Shown here piece after piece: positions 6,100 through 6,406 of a stretch of 6,406 bases of DNA. Each line of letters starts with the position of its first letter. The stretch's first letter is position 1. The notes below the pieces were generated by a model. The model was not told where the DNA came from and did not search any database. It saw nothing but the letters and a program-made list of their open reading frames with translations. A program made the translations under genes and the position numbers. Source of the DNA: Ruminococcus flavefaciens (GTDB taxonomy: Bacteria; Bacillota; Clostridia; Oscillospirales; Ruminococcaceae); assembly GCA_902792495.1 (NCBI GenBank), contig CADBAC010000187.1:1-6406 (forward strand). Direction: 5' to 3'.

Positions 6100-6406
6100 C
6101 TATCCAAGAAGCTCCTTGCGCATCTCAGCGAGGAGCTTTTTTTCACGCCGTGACACCTGCACCTGCGTCATTCCCAGTGCCTGTGCGGTCTTTGTCTGTG
6201 TCAGACAGCGGAAGTACCGCAGTTCAAGGAGCGCCCTGTCCCGGCTGTCAAGTCCCGACATTATCTGTCGCAGTGCCAGTACGTCCACTATTGCTTCGTC
6301 GGGCGCATCTGTAGGAATGTCGATCTGTCCCTCGTCGTCATCCCCTGCCGTCAGCGAGATCATAGGCTGACTGACACACAAGGCTTCGGATACGTCCGCT
6401 TCGGTC
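6100..6406 (-). CDS. Sporulation-type RNA polymerase sigma factor (SigF/SigG-like), C-terminal part; N-terminus beyond the window
   Basis: The last 101 residues of a sigma-70-family factor are visible; the frame stays open to the right edge (TEADVSEALCVSQPMISL), so the true start is outside. This upstream part fits the end of region 3. An acidic stretch (GDDDEGQIDIP) follows, then region 4.1 (LDSRDRALLELRYFRCLTQ) and the region 4.2 helix-turn-helix (KTAQALGMTQVQVSRREKKLL) that contacts -35 elements. The TQVQVSRREKK core is typical of the forespore factors SigF and SigG; I lean to SigF but cannot separate them from this fragment. The stop TAG (6102-6100) lies 1 nt from the stop of the convergent dockerin gene. 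If SigF, it would be expected downstream of spoIIAA/spoIIAB, to the right of the window. Confidence 0.85.
   Translation of the reverse strand, partial: TEADVSEALCVSQPMISLTAGDDDEGQIDIPTDAPDEAIVDVLALRQIMSGLDSRDRALLELRYFRCLTQTKTAQALGMTQVQVSRREKKLLAEMRKELLG
6106..6143 (+). terminator. Rho-independent terminator of the N-terminal-dockerin gene, inside the opposing sigma-factor gene
   Basis: The arms 6109-6119 (AAGCTCCTTGC) and 6128-6138 (GCGAGGAGCTT) pair over 11 bp with one G-U, around an 8-nt loop. They are followed directly by T's to 6143, giving a seven-T run. It begins 8-11 nt after the TGA at 6096-6098. The same bases encode the last residues of the sigma factor on the other strand. Confidence 0.88.

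Overview
The window looks like chromosomal DNA of a cellulolytic, cellulosome-bearing Ruminococcus (Firmicutes, Clostridia; close to the R. flavefaciens / R. champanellensis / R. albus group). The evidence is a secreted GH5 cellulase with a Thr-rich linker, an Ig-like module and a C-terminal type I dockerin, a second secreted protein with a different dockerin, a large fused 2-hydroxyacyl-CoA-dehydratase-type activase typical of anaerobic clostridia, and a sporulation-type sigma factor. The genus call rests on remembered family sequences, not on a search.

Layout, left to right. (1) 1-2414, minus strand: most of a giant activase of the BadF/BadG/HgdC ATPase family. It has two ATPase modules, a Cys cluster and the start of a DUF2229-like module, and it runs off the left edge. 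The reading frame is broken near 2280-2295, where about 22 residues are also missing. (2) 2415-2570: an intergenic strip with the activase promoter (perfect consensus) and the terminator of the cellulase gene. (3) 2571-4724, minus strand: an intact 717-residue GH5 cellulase. (4) 4725-4952: a divergent control region with two outward-facing consensus promoters, a 7+4+7 palindrome in the cellulase leader and a 10-bp direct repeat. (5) 4953-6098, plus strand: a secreted protein of 381 residues with an N-terminal dockerin and an unrecognised domain of about 250 residues. (6) 6100-6406, minus strand: the C-terminal end of a SigF/SigG-like sigma factor. It converges on gene 5 with a 1-nt gap, and the terminator of gene 5 lies inside its coding sequence.

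The cellulase and the N-terminal-dockerin protein form a divergent secreted pair, both apparently built to dock onto cohesin scaffolds. Their dockerins belong to visibly different sequence types, so they may occupy different scaffold sites. The activase has its own promoter behind the cellulase terminator and is probably not functionally linked to it. No tRNA, rRNA, CRISPR array or mobile element was seen. The least explained items are the unknown domain of the N-terminal-dockerin protein, the palindrome in the cellulase leader, and the damaged N-terminus of the activase.
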